DNA of 64,000 nt from Pseudomonas californiensis (GTDB taxonomy: Bacteria > Pseudomonadota > Gammaproteobacteria > Pseudomonadales > Pseudomonadaceae), in NCBI RefSeq assembly GCF_021147775.1, contig NZ_JAGTPK010000005.1, positions 124,001 to 188,000 on the forward strand, written 5' to 3'. Of this stretch, positions 47,265-56,443 are shown piece after piece (within the stretch, counting starts at the first letter, position 1; each line of letters starts with the position of its first letter). The notes below the pieces were generated by a model. It was not told the DNA's origin and searched no databases. It saw nothing but the letters and a program-made list of their open reading frames with translations. Made by a program: the position numbers and the translations under genes.

Positions 47265-47759
47265 ATGCGTGTTTTTTTGCTGATGTTCTTACTTTTTCCG
47301 GTACTCGAGCTGTTTCTCCTGGTTCGAGTCGGTATGTCCATTGGCTTTCTCTGGACATTCCTGCTGGTCCTGGCGACTTCGATGCTGGGGCTTTTCATCA
47401 TGCGTGTGGCCGGTTTCGCGACAGCGTTGCGAGCCCGCGAGAGCCTGGCGCGTGGCGAGCTTCCCGCGCAGCAGATGCTTGAGGGTCTGATGGTTGCCGT
47501 GGGCGGTGGCTTGCTGCTCCTGCCAGGCTTCATCAGCGACATCCTGGGCGTGATCTGCCTGTTGCCGGTGACGCGCCGTCTGCTGATAAACAAAGTGCGT
47601 CAGCGCGCCGAGAGCCAGGCCATGCGTCAGCGTGCATTCGCCGATGACCTGCAGGCCCAGGCCAATCACGGCCAGCCGAGCAGCCGTCCCAGCGCGATTC
47701 ATCAGCCTACGCGTGAGCCTGATGTGATCGAAGGCGAGTTCGAGCATCGCGACAAATAA
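47265..47759 (+). CDS. fxsA: FxsA family membrane protein
   Basis: The 164-residue inner-membrane protein has three or four hydrophobic segments in residues 1-105 (VFLLMFLLFPVLELFLLVRVG at the start) and a hydrophilic Gln/Arg-rich tail. In E. coli FxsA overproduction relieves exclusion of phage T7 by the F plasmid. The normal role is unknown. The ATG at 47265 follows TTGAGGAA. Located just upstream of groESL, as in other pseudomonads. Confidence 0.9.
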   Translation: MRVFLLMFLLFPVLELFLLVRVGMSIGFLWTFLLVLATSMLGLFIMRVAGFATALRARESLARGELPAQQMLEGLMVAVGGGLLLLPGFISDILGVICLLPVTRRLLINKVRQRAESQAMRQRAFADDLQAQANHGQPSSRPSAIHQPTREPDVIEGEFEHRDK

Positions 47760-47775
47760 GCTCGACCGTCCTGGC

Positions 47776-47801
47776 GATGCGGCACCTTCGGGTACCGCAT
47801 C
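47776..47801 (+). terminator. Stable hairpin after fxsA
   Basis: GATGCGGCACC (47776-47786) pairs with GGTACCGCATC (47791-47801) around a TTCG tetraloop, with one C-A mismatch. The T-rich tail is poor (TGTTTC), so termination may be partial. Confidence 0.5.
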
Positions 47802-47849
47802 TGTTTCTGGAACATGCCCGGTCGCGACGTACTCGCCTGCAAAAAAAAT

Positions 47850-47874
47850 CTTGCCCCGCACTTGTAATACCCAT
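47850..47874 (+). promoter_or_regulatory. Candidate heat-shock (sigma-32) promoter of groESL
   Basis: CTTGCCC (47850-47856) and CCCAT (47870-47874) are 13 bp apart, resembling the sigma-32 pattern CTTGAAA-N11-16-CCCCAT. It lies about 155 bp before groES in the 269-bp gap 47760-48028. No CIRCE element (HrcA site) is visible. Confidence 0.45.
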
Positions 47875-48028
47875 GCCTGCCCTTATGTATGGGTCACCGC
47901 AAGGTTTCTGGCCTTATTGCCAGACCGTATTCTGCGGTTCGCGCGTCGAACCGTAACCGGCAAGTCCGGATTTAACACAGGCCGGTGTCATCACCGACCA
48001 CTCAAAAAACATAATCAGGAGATCGACA

Positions 48029-48322
48029 ATGAAGCTTCGTCCTCTGCATGACCGCGTCGTAATCCGTCGCAGCGAAGAAGAAACGAAAACTGCCGGCGGT
48101 ATCGTTCTGCCAGGTTCGGCTGCCGAAAAGCCTAACCGTGGCGAGATCGTTGCTGTTGGTACCGGCCGCGTGCTGGACAACGGTGAAGTACGTGCGCTGG
48201 CTGTGAAAGTGGGTGACAAAGTCGTGTTTGGCCCGTACTCCGGCAGCAACACTGTGAAAGTTGACGGCGAAGACCTGCTGGTAATGAGCGAGAACGAGAT
48301 CCTCGCCGTTGTCGAAGGCTGA
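48029..48322 (+). CDS. groES: Co-chaperonin GroES
   Basis: The 97-residue protein forms the heptameric lid of the GroEL folding chamber. It starts [18 protein letters not shown], and the mobile loop [14 protein letters not shown] is intact. The ATG follows CAGGAG. groEL starts 49 bp downstream in the same operon, which is probably heat-inducible. Confidence 0.98.
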   Translation: MKLRPLHDRVVIRRSEEETKTAGGIVLPGSAAEKPNRGEIVAVGTGRVLDNGEVRALAVKVGDKVVFGPYSGSNTVKVDGEDLLVMSENEILAVVEG

Positions 48323-48335
48323 GTGCTCCCGCTGA

Positions 48336-50015
<1,680 letters not shown>

Positions 50016-50044
50016 GCCAGCTTTACCCCCTGAGCGACACCCAT

Positions 50045-50075
50045 AAAAAACCCCGCCTTGTGCGGGGTTTTTTTA
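50045..50075. terminator. Terminator after groEL
   Basis: CCCCGC (50051-50056) and GCGGGG (50062-50067) form the stem with a CTTGT loop. A-runs and T-runs flank it, so it may also stop the converging PAP2 transcript. Confidence 0.93.
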
Positions 50076-50108
50076 TGGGGCTGATTCAGGTTCAGGCAAT
50101 GTCACCGA

Positions 50109-50849
50109 TCAGGACGTTATCTGAACGGCTGATTTCTTCGCTGCCTTGTGCGCTGGCCTGTAAAGAATGAGGTAATACGCGGCTAAGCAAATCAGCCAAC
50201 AGAAAACGGCTGTCCAGATATTGTGCGACAAAAAATGCGCGCCTTGCAGCATTCGACCCAGTGAGAAAATCGTCCCGAGACCGAATGCCAGAGCCAGACC
50301 AGCCTTGGCCAGACGTGGACGGCGGTCGCGCAGCATGAAAAACAGAGCGAACAGTGTAAAACCGGTGGCAGCGTGGCCGCCTGGCCAGCAGCGTCCAGGC
50401 TTGTCGGTCGTCGGGCGAGGACTCAATAGCTCACTGTAGGTTTCTGAGCCGCCAAATTCAGTCAGACTCCAGGGACACTGGACCGAAGTGACCACTTTTA
50501 CCGGCGTCACGAAACCGGTCGACAGCGCCATGGCCACCACCAGATACCCCAGTTCACGCCGCCACGGCATCAGACGTTCGACCTTGAATGATGCAATAAA
50601 GCTGATAATGGCCAACACGCCGAGCGTCATCACCACTTGCTTGGCGCGATCGTGAAGGATGTCCTCAAGAAAATAGCTGTGTCTCCCGATAAATTGTCCG
50701 CTCACCGGGTCGAAAGCCATTTTGGCAATATCCATGTCCACGGACGTCAACTCCAGCAGGACAAGGGCCAAGGCAGTCACGGCGGGGATGCCGAGGCAGA
50801 TCCATAGGTTGAGTGGACGGGAAGAGGGCAGGGCAGCGGCTTTCGACAT
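50109..50849 (-). CDS. PAP2-family membrane phosphatase
   Basis: The 246-residue protein has about six membrane spans and PAP2 motifs: K-VVTSVQ-CP (usual KX6RP, here Cys for Arg), PGGH (usual PSGH) and GRMLQGAHFLSH (usual SRX5H). The GAHFLSH form is common in bacterial lipid phosphatases such as LpxT/LpxE-like enzymes. Lipid A or undecaprenyl pyrophosphate are plausible substrates. A ColR-like box lies 88 bp upstream. The gene next to colR in P. putida is, as I recall, also PAP2-type and ColR-controlled. Confidence 0.83.
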   Translation of the reverse strand: MSKAAALPSSRPLNLWICLGIPAVTALALVLLELTSVDMDIAKMAFDPVSGQFIGRHSYFLEDILHDRAKQVVMTLGVLAIISFIASFKVERLMPWRRELGYLVVAMALSTGFVTPVKVVTSVQCPWSLTEFGGSETYSELLSPRPTTDKPGRCWPGGHAATGFTLFALFFMLRDRRPRLAKAGLALAFGLGTIFSLGRMLQGAHFLSHNIWTAVFCWLICLAAYYLILYRPAHKAAKKSAVQITS

Positions 50850-50936
50850 GGCAAGTCCAGATCAATGGAACATACGCCGCGCTCTTGGATGGCGGCAATT
50901 TGTGTCCGAGTGTGTCACGGGCTTTGTGAATCATTG

Positions 50937-50952
50937 GTGAAAAAATCGTTAG
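50937..50952 (-). promoter_or_regulatory. ColR-binding motif upstream of the PAP2 gene
   Basis: Read on the minus strand the site is CTAACGATTTTTTCAC. It matches every position of the P. putida ColR consensus as I remember it (YYNASNNYTTTTTCAC). It lies in the 176-bp gap between the PAP2 gene and colR, pointing to the PAP2 gene. Confidence 0.6.
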
Positions 50953-51025
50953 GCGATTCGGCGCTGGCCCTCACGGCGACTTCGTCTTAAGCTGCGCCAG
51001 CCCAAACTGCATATGAGAGTGTTCC

Positions 51026-51709
51026 ATGCGAATTCTTCTGGTTGAAGACAACCGCGACATCCTGGCGAACATGGCCGATTATCTGGGCATGAAAGGCTAC
51101 ACCGTCGATTGCGCTCAGGATGGCCTCTCTGGACTGCATCTGGCGGCAACCGAACATTACGACCTGATTGTGCTCGACATCATGCTACCTGGCATTGACG
51201 GTTACACCCTGTGCAAGCGCCTGCGTGAAGATGCTCGTCGTGATACGCCGGTGATCATGCTCACAGCCCGTGATCAGTTGGACGACCGCCTGCAGGGTTT
51301 CCGCTCGGGCGCGGACGATTACCTGCTCAAGCCGTTCGCGCTTTCCGAGTTGGCTGCACGTATAGAAGCAGTATTGCGCCGCGCCCAGGGTGGTGGACGT
51401 CGCACGTTGCAGGTCGCCGATCTGATCTATGACCTCGACACCCTTGAAGTCACGCGTGAGGGGCGGATGCTCAAGCTCAACCCGGTCGGTCTGAAGCTGC
51501 TGGCTGTGCTGATGCAGAAGAGCCCGCATGTGTTGCGTCGCGAGATCCTTGAGGAGGCGCTGTGGGGTGATGATTGCCCCGACAGTGACAGCCTGCGCAG
51601 CCACGTGCACCAATTGCGTCAGGTGATCGACAAACCGTTTTCCAAGCCGTTACTGCAAACCGTGCATGGCGTAGGTTATCGCTTGGCCGAGGGCCGGGAT
51701 GGAGTTTAA
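51026..51709 (+). CDS. colR: Response regulator ColR (OmpR family)
   Basis: The 227-residue regulator has a receiver domain (1-115) with the acidic pair ED near residue 8, phospho-acceptor Asp51 in VLDIMLPG, and Lys101 in LLKPF. An OmpR winged helix follows (about 125-222). The sequence is nearly that of P. putida ColR, as I recall it, the regulator of membrane integrity, phenol tolerance, root colonisation and metal tolerance. The end overlaps colS by 11 bp, showing tight coupling. Confidence 0.93.
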   Translation: MRILLVEDNRDILANMADYLGMKGYTVDCAQDGLSGLHLAATEHYDLIVLDIMLPGIDGYTLCKRLREDARRDTPVIMLTARDQLDDRLQGFRSGADDYLLKPFALSELAARIEAVLRRAQGGGRRTLQVADLIYDLDTLEVTREGRMLKLNPVGLKLLAVLMQKSPHVLRREILEEALWGDDCPDSDSLRSHVHQLRQVIDKPFSKPLLQTVHGVGYRLAEGRDGV

Positions 51710-52988
51710 ACAGAGCCTTGCCCAGCGGATCATCATCGCGTTTGCCTTGATGAGTGCCCTGGTTGCCGGATCCTTCGCCATCGGCATCATTTCTACCGTT
51801 CACCTGGTTGAAGAAAAACTGATTTCTGCAGGCCTCGGCGGCGATCTCAACCGCCTCATGCTGATGGACAGCGTCAGCGACTGGAGCCATCGCCCCAAAC
51901 CGGACCAACTGTTCTATTTCACCAATGGCCCTGGCGATTTCGATCTGCCCAAGGATTTGCGCCATCTGGAGCCCGGTTTTCATGAAGTGTTTCGTGGGCC
52001 GTTGTCCTATCACGCCATGATCGAAGTGGTGGACGGCAGGCATTACGCGCTGCTGCAAGATCAGAGTGACTTCGAAGAACGTGAGCGTGTGCTGTTTGCC
52101 GTCGTGCTGGTGGGCTTTGTGATGGCCCTTGCCCTGGCTGTTTTTCTGGGCTGGGTTCTCGCCCGTCGGGTGATGGCGCCTGTGGTGCGTCTGGCCAGGC
52201 AGGTCAGGCACCGCGACCAGTTACTGGGCCTCGCGCCGCCGCTTGCACCGGATTACGCCGCTGATGAGGTTGGAGAGCTCGCTGTCGCGTTCGACGCCAC
52301 CCTGGGTCGACTCAGACAAGCTTTGATCCGCGAACGGATGTTCACCAGTGACGTCAGCCATGAATTGCGCACGCCACTGATGGTGCTGGCCAGTTCGTGT
52401 GAGCTGTTGCTGGAAAACCCGGCGCTGGACCACCGGGCGCGTCGGCAGGTGGAGCGTATCGGGCGTGCCTGCGAAGAGATGCGCGACCTGGTGCAGACGT
52501 TCCTCATGCTTGCCCGTACGCAACGTGAAGATCCCGCCATGACCCCCAAGGCCACGCTGGTTGGCGTCGCCGAGCAGTTGATTTCTCAGTGGCGCGACCC
52601 GATCGAAGGCAAAGGCTTGACGCTCATCTACAACCCACCGCCGGATGATGAGGTTTCCGACATTCGCTACAACGCGACCTTTTTGCATGCGGTGATGGGC
52701 AACCTGTTGCGCAACGCTTTGCATTACACCGATCACGGTTTTATTGCCCTGACGTTGCAGCAGGAGGGTTTTGTCGTCGAAGACAGTGGTGTCGGGATCC
52801 CCGAAGAAAAGCGCGAGGCGATGTTCGAGCCTTTCGTACGTGGCAACGAGCAGCGCGGTGAGGGGTTGGGGTTGGGACTTTCGCTGGTGCAACGCATTTG
52901 CGCCAACCAGGGATGGAGCGTGAATCTTACGCCAAGAGACCCTCATGGCTGCCGTTTTCAGGTTCATCTGGATATCGCCAAGCCGTGA
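51699..52988 (+). CDS. colS: Sensor histidine kinase ColS
   Basis: The 429-residue kinase has TM1 (about 10-32), an acidic periplasmic loop (33-125), TM2 (about 127-150), HAMP, and a HisKA box with His221 in DVSHELRTPL. The ATPase lobe has GNLLRNALHYT, VEDSGVGIPE and GEGLGLGLSL. In P. putida ColS senses excess iron and zinc through acidic loop residues. The loop here is also acidic (DFDLPKDLRHLEPGFHE). Activates ColR. Confidence 0.92.
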   Translation: MEFKQSLAQRIIIAFALMSALVAGSFAIGIISTVHLVEEKLISAGLGGDLNRLMLMDSVSDWSHRPKPDQLFYFTNGPGDFDLPKDLRHLEPGFHEVFRGPLSYHAMIEVVDGRHYALLQDQSDFEERERVLFAVVLVGFVMALALAVFLGWVLARRVMAPVVRLARQVRHRDQLLGLAPPLAPDYAADEVGELAVAFDATLGRLRQALIRERMFTSDVSHELRTPLMVLASSCELLLENPALDHRARRQVERIGRACEEMRDLVQTFLMLARTQREDPAMTPKATLVGVAEQLISQWRDPIEGKGLTLIYNPPPDDEVSDIRYNATFLHAVMGNLLRNALHYTDHGFIALTLQQEGFVVEDSGVGIPEEKREAMFEPFVRGNEQRGEGLGLGLSLVQRICANQGWSVNLTPRDPHGCRFQVHLDIAKP

Positions 52989-53112
52989 TTCAGTGTGGTT
53001 GATTCTTTGAATAAAGGGCGTTTTTCCATGACGGCAAAGCGACTTTTTTTAGAGAATCATCACGTAGCGTGCGTAAGTCCTTGTAAAGTCTTGCAACATC
53101 CACTTAGTAAAT

Positions 53113-53128
53113 ATGACATTTTTTTCAC
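53113..53128 (+). promoter_or_regulatory. ColR-binding motif upstream of the methyltransferase operon
   Basis: ATGACATTTTTTTCAC differs from the remembered P. putida consensus only at the first position. It lies 69 bp before the methyltransferase start in the 208-bp gap after colS. No terminator is visible after colS, so read-through is also possible. Confidence 0.6.
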
Positions 53129-53196
53129 ATTGGCATGACCTGACGATGACAGCACTGACTCTATTTTGCGTGGCATCATCGTCAGGAGATGCTCCA

Positions 53197-53877
53197 ATGA
53201 GTGAGCGCATAGAGCTTGAGTTTTCCCGCAAGTACGACAAGGCCCACGCCCGTCAGTACCTTGAAAAACACCAGGACGGTCTTTGGCGCAAACTGTCGCA
53301 TTACCGCGATGAGCAATTGGCCAGAAAGGCGTTGCGTCTGGCCGGTGACCCAGGGCTTGTACTTGATCTGCCTTGCGGAGCCGGACGTTTCTGGTCGATG
53401 TTGGCCGAAAAGCCCAATCGCTCGATCATCGGGGCGGACAATTCCGCCGACATGCTGCGCACCGCGTGTGAGTCTCAACCTGCAGAGATTGTAAAAAGGG
53501 TACGACCCTTGCAGACGTCTGCTTTCGCGATTGATTTGCCAGACAATGCAGTGGACAGCATCTTTTGTATGCGTTTATTGCACCATGTTGGGCAGGCCAG
53601 TGACCGGAAGGCTCTGTTGCAGGAGTTTCAGCGCGTCACTCGCGACAGTGTGATTGTTTCTCTGTGGGTGGACGGCAATTTCAAAGCCTGGAAACGCAAG
53701 CGTCTCGAGAATAAACGAGGCCAGCAAAACGGGCAGGAAAGTTACCAGAATCGTTTCGTGTTACCGGCCAACACAGCAGAAGCCGAATTTGAACAGGCAG
53801 GCTTTCGCATTCAAACGCGAATGGATTTCCTGCCCATGTACGCCATGTGGCGCGTCTATGTATTACGCAAAAGGTAA
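53197..53877 (+). CDS. SAM-dependent methyltransferase (orf222-like)
   Basis: The 226-residue class I methyltransferase has motif I LVLDLPCGAGRFWSMLAE (near residue 52) and VDSIFCMRLLHHVGQ (motif IV). Its substrate is unknown. In P. fluorescens WCS365 the gene after colS (orf222) with wapQ is ColR-regulated and affects outer-membrane pores and LPS. This looks like the same gene. The start at 53197 follows CAGGAG; an in-frame extension to 53113 would run over the ColR box. Confidence 0.85.
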   Translation: MSERIELEFSRKYDKAHARQYLEKHQDGLWRKLSHYRDEQLARKALRLAGDPGLVLDLPCGAGRFWSMLAEKPNRSIIGADNSADMLRTACESQPAEIVKRVRPLQTSAFAIDLPDNAVDSIFCMRLLHHVGQASDRKALLQEFQRVTRDSVIVSLWVDGNFKAWKRKRLENKRGQQNGQESYQNRFVLPANTAEAEFEQAGFRIQTRMDFLPMYAMWRVYVLRKR

Positions 53878-53881
53878 ATGA

Positions 53882-54604
53882 ATGGGGTCGCTGTCCTTGA
53901 AAGAATCCGACGCAAGCTCAACCAAGAACGGCTTTGGCCATTTCTGGAGCGAACGCGGCGAATGGGTTGAAGAGCCCAATGTCCGCCGTGGTGGCGAAAG
54001 TGGCGTGCAACGGGTGATTACGGGTGACGGTGCGACGCTGTACAGCAAGCGTCAGACGGGTCATACCTATCGCAGCTGGTTGCACCCTTTCGGCCGTCCT
54101 ACCGTCCTGCGCGAGCGTGATGCGCTGGAAGGCCTGCGCAAACTGGGCGTAGGGGTCCCGGAAATCGTTTATTGCGGTGCGGAGCGTGATCAGCAGCACG
54201 GCTGGCGCGCCTTGCTGGTCACCGTCGCGCTGGACGGTTTCGAAGAGATCGACCATTGGATTGCCGGTGGTGCGCGAGCGCGCCATGGCGAGCTGCTATA
54301 CGAACAGGCGCTCAACGAAGTGGGTACGACCCTTGCGCGCATGCACTTGGGGCGCTGGCAACACAGTTGTCTGTACAGCAAACATATTTTTGTACGGGTC
54401 AGCGGCGAGGGCGCTCAGGCCCGAGCCGAAGTAGCGCTGCTGGATCTGGAGAAGGGCCGACGCCGCCTGACTGCTTATAGCGCTGCTCAGCACGACATGA
54501 AACAACTCAAACGCCATTCGTCATTCAGCGCCGCAGACTGGCAAAAGCTGGTCTACTTTTACCAAGCGGCGTTTGGCAGCTCTATCAAAGGTTTAGAGTC
54601 ATGA
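53882..54604 (+). CDS. wapQ: LPS kinase-like protein, InaA/WapQ family
   Basis: The 240-residue protein belongs to the Kdo/WaaP-like kinase family, which phosphorylates LPS core heptose. Visible are the N-lobe segment YSKRQTGHTYRSWLHPFGRPTVLRERDAL, the catalytic-loop-like HSCLYSKHIFV, and metal-binding VALLDLEKGRRR. It starts 5 bp after the methyltransferase and overlaps the next small gene by 4 bp. The heptose target is inferred from wapQ homologues. Confidence 0.85.
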   Translation: MGSLSLKESDASSTKNGFGHFWSERGEWVEEPNVRRGGESGVQRVITGDGATLYSKRQTGHTYRSWLHPFGRPTVLRERDALEGLRKLGVGVPEIVYCGAERDQQHGWRALLVTVALDGFEEIDHWIAGGARARHGELLYEQALNEVGTTLARMHLGRWQHSCLYSKHIFVRVSGEGAQARAEVALLDLEKGRRRLTAYSAAQHDMKQLKRHSSFSAADWQKLVYFYQAAFGSSIKGLES

Positions 54605-54828
54605 AGTTAGAAATGGCTAGAGGTTTGTTCGTATTCGGTGCCTTGGCAACAGCAACGCTCGCCATGGCTGCCCTTGAACAGCCAGCAACGAAGATTCTGA
54701 GTGCACAGCATGGCGAGGGGCATTGTCCGTTGCCTCGTTCGGTCAAGAACCAGGTCATGGTCAAACCCGATCACGACCTGCTGCTGTTGATGTACAGCCT
54801 GGCTCAGGGAACGGGATCGAAAAATTGA
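54601..54828 (+). CDS. Small exported protein in the ColR operon
   Basis: I do not recognise this 75-residue protein. It starts with a probable signal peptide (LFVFGALATATLAMA-A). The mature part is about 50 residues and includes HGEGHCPLPRSVKNQVMVKPDHDLLLLMYSLAQG. It has one Cys and three His. The ATG overlaps the wapQ stop (ATGA), so it is translationally coupled and probably part of the ColR-controlled set. A terminator follows within 20 bp. Confidence 0.72.
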   Translation: MKLEMARGLFVFGALATATLAMAALEQPATKILSAQHGEGHCPLPRSVKNQVMVKPDHDLLLLMYSLAQGTGSKN

Positions 54829-54844
54829 AAAACCTTCCTACCTT

Positions 54845-54868
54845 AAAGGCCCCATTTGGGGCCTTTTT
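54845..54868 (+). terminator. Terminator after the ColR-linked operon
   Basis: AAAGGCCCC (54845-54853) and GGGGCCTTT (54858-54866) form a perfect stem with an ATTT loop and a short T-run. It separates this operon from the PspA-flotillin operon. Confidence 0.9.
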
Positions 54869-54915
54869 GTTGGGCGCAGTTTTTTCCGGGTAGGCGAGTG
54901 TTCTGGAAGGCAGAA

Positions 54916-55002
54916 CTGGAGTTTTTGGGACTCCAGATATTGAGGAGGTTTCTTACTTTTTTAAGCGGCGGTTCTGACATAACGTCGTCTTCATATATGT
55001 CA
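54916..55002 (+). promoter_or_regulatory. AT-rich leader of the PspA-flotillin operon with two inverted repeats
   Basis: CTGGAGT/ACTCCAG (54916-54922 / 54930-54936) is a perfect 7-bp hairpin. TGACATA/TATGTCA (54975-54981 / 54996-55002) is a perfect inverted repeat, with arm centres 21 bp apart, two helix turns. The second ends 61 bp before the PspA-like start and overlaps possible -35/-10 elements (CTGACA and TATATG). No sigma-54 promoter typical of pspA is seen. The regulator is unknown. Confidence 0.45.
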
Positions 55003-55063
55003 TCTTTCTTCGAATATTTGTCGAGCCAGAAGCGTTCGAGCAACACGTCGAAGGAAACAGATC

Positions 55064-55762
55064 GTGCCGCGTATCTGGAACAGGATTATGACTGCCTTGT
55101 GTGGCGGGACCAGCGAGGCGGCAGGCGTCGTCATGGCTCGTCAGGCGTTGCACATACTTGATCAGGAAATCCTGGATGCCCAGCAGCGCATGGACACCAG
55201 TCGATCAAGCCTTGCTGCCCTGATGGCCAAGCACCTTCTTTCAACCCGAAACCTCGTCCAGATCCAGGCACAAGTGGCATCACAGACACGTGACGCCGAA
55301 AACGCCCTTCAGGCAGGTGACGAAGGTAGTGCCCTGGGCATCGCTGCCCGTATCGGTCAACTGGAGAGACTGATGGCCGACGATGCCCGTATCGCTCAAG
55401 GCTATGCAACAGCCGTCAGCAGTCTGAGCGCGGCATTGCGGGTCAGTGAGCAGAAACTGTTGGCGCTCAGGCAGCAGGTCGAAGTCGTACGCACCACAGA
55501 GCTTGTGCAGCGGGCTCACGTTGCCTGGGCGGCAGATGATGATGAATCCGCCGGCAGGCTGCGCAATGTCGCAAACGCTCTGGACAATGTCCGGCAGCGC
55601 CAGATGGAGGCAGAGGCGCGCCTGGAAGTCCAGGCAAGGTCGTGTCTCGCCGATGCTGATCTTGAGCAACGGTTGCGGGATGCCCGGGTCATCGTAGACA
55701 GCAGCGGCGCGTGCGCCGTGCTGCAACGAATCAAGACCAACATCCTGTTTCAAACCAACTGA
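55064..55762 (+). CDS. PspA/IM30-family protein
   Basis: The 232-residue protein is almost wholly helical. It has the PspA/Vipp1 pattern: MPRIWNRIMTALCGGTSEAA at the N-terminus, a probable amphipathic membrane helix, then long coiled-coil helices (about residues 25-210). PspA-family proteins bind stressed membranes and form ESCRT-III-like polymers. The start is GTG at 55064, 6 nt after AAGGAA. It is the first of four genes (PspA, YqiJ-like, flotillin, AAA+). It is not in a pspABC/F operon, so the role is likely distinct from the phage-shock response. Confidence 0.78.
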   Translation: MPRIWNRIMTALCGGTSEAAGVVMARQALHILDQEILDAQQRMDTSRSSLAALMAKHLLSTRNLVQIQAQVASQTRDAENALQAGDEGSALGIAARIGQLERLMADDARIAQGYATAVSSLSAALRVSEQKLLALRQQVEVVRTTELVQRAHVAWAADDDESAGRLRNVANALDNVRQRQMEAEARLEVQARSCLADADLEQRLRDARVIVDSSGACAVLQRIKTNILFQTN

Positions 55763-55779
55763 GTCGAAAGGATTTCGCC

Positions 55780-56421
55780 GTGAACCGTTTTATCGAAACA
55801 GCGTTGTCATTTCCTGTGGTGGTCTTCAGTCTGCTTCTGGCGATAAGCATGGTTTATTGGCTTTTGGTCTGCTGCGGAATTCTTGGTGACGGCTCGGTCG
55901 ATATTGACATGCAGGGCGTATCGGCTTGTGACCATGCCACTGCCAGGTCGGGTAAAGGTTTGCTTGCGCGAGTGGGGCTGTCGGGTGTTCCTGTCTCGAT
56001 CATTCTTACGCTGATCAGCGTTTCAGGCTGGTGGGTGAGCTACTTCAGCCACCAACTGCTGATCGACCCGCTGGCTCTCGGTTTTTTCTACTATCCGCTG
56101 GGATTTGCCACCGGGCTGTTCGCCCTGGCAGTCGCTCTGGTTTTTACACGATTGGTTATTGGTTTCTTCAAACCTCTTGTCAGACGCATCAAAGGGCCTG
56201 AACCGGCACCGATATGTGGGCAAGTGGCGATCGTCACCAGCCAGACCGTGAGTTTCAAGAGCGGTCGAGCGCTGATGAATGATGGCGGCGCAGGACTGCT
56301 GCTTCAGGTTCGTACCTTCAGTCCCCCCGTGATCAAACGCAATGACCGGGTGGTGCTGCTTCAATACCTCGCTGACGAACATGCCTACCTCGTGGTCAGC
56401 GAGTCGCACTTCAAGGGCTGA
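55780..56421 (+). CDS. yqiJ: YqiJ-like membrane protein with OB-fold domain (DUF1449)
   Basis: The 213-residue protein has three hydrophobic spans (about 10-32, 64-90, 100-128) and a C-terminal OB-fold domain (about 145-213, CGQVAIVTSQTVSFKSGRAL). It matches E. coli YqiJ in layout and in place just before the flotillin YqiK. NfeD-type OB-fold proteins are the usual partners of flotillins. The start is GTG at 55780 after CGAAAGGA. The ORF upstream to 55711 overlaps the PspA gene and is rejected. Role is thought to be membrane microdomain assembly. Confidence 0.8.
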   Translation: MNRFIETALSFPVVVFSLLLAISMVYWLLVCCGILGDGSVDIDMQGVSACDHATARSGKGLLARVGLSGVPVSIILTLISVSGWWVSYFSHQLLIDPLALGFFYYPLGFATGLFALAVALVFTRLVIGFFKPLVRRIKGPEPAPICGQVAIVTSQTVSFKSGRALMNDGGAGLLLQVRTFSPPVIKRNDRVVLLQYLADEHAYLVVSESHFKG

Positions 56422-56443
56422 GCCCATAACGGAGTAATACTGC

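Noticed and set aside
53113..53196. Longer start for the methyltransferase gene
   Set aside because: The extension overlaps the ColR box and promoter region and lacks similarity; the ATG at 53197 has a good ribosome-binding site.
54856..55161. 101-codon plus-strand frame over the leader of the PspA gene
   Set aside because: It starts inside a terminator stem and runs into the PspA gene in another frame. Composition is not protein-like.
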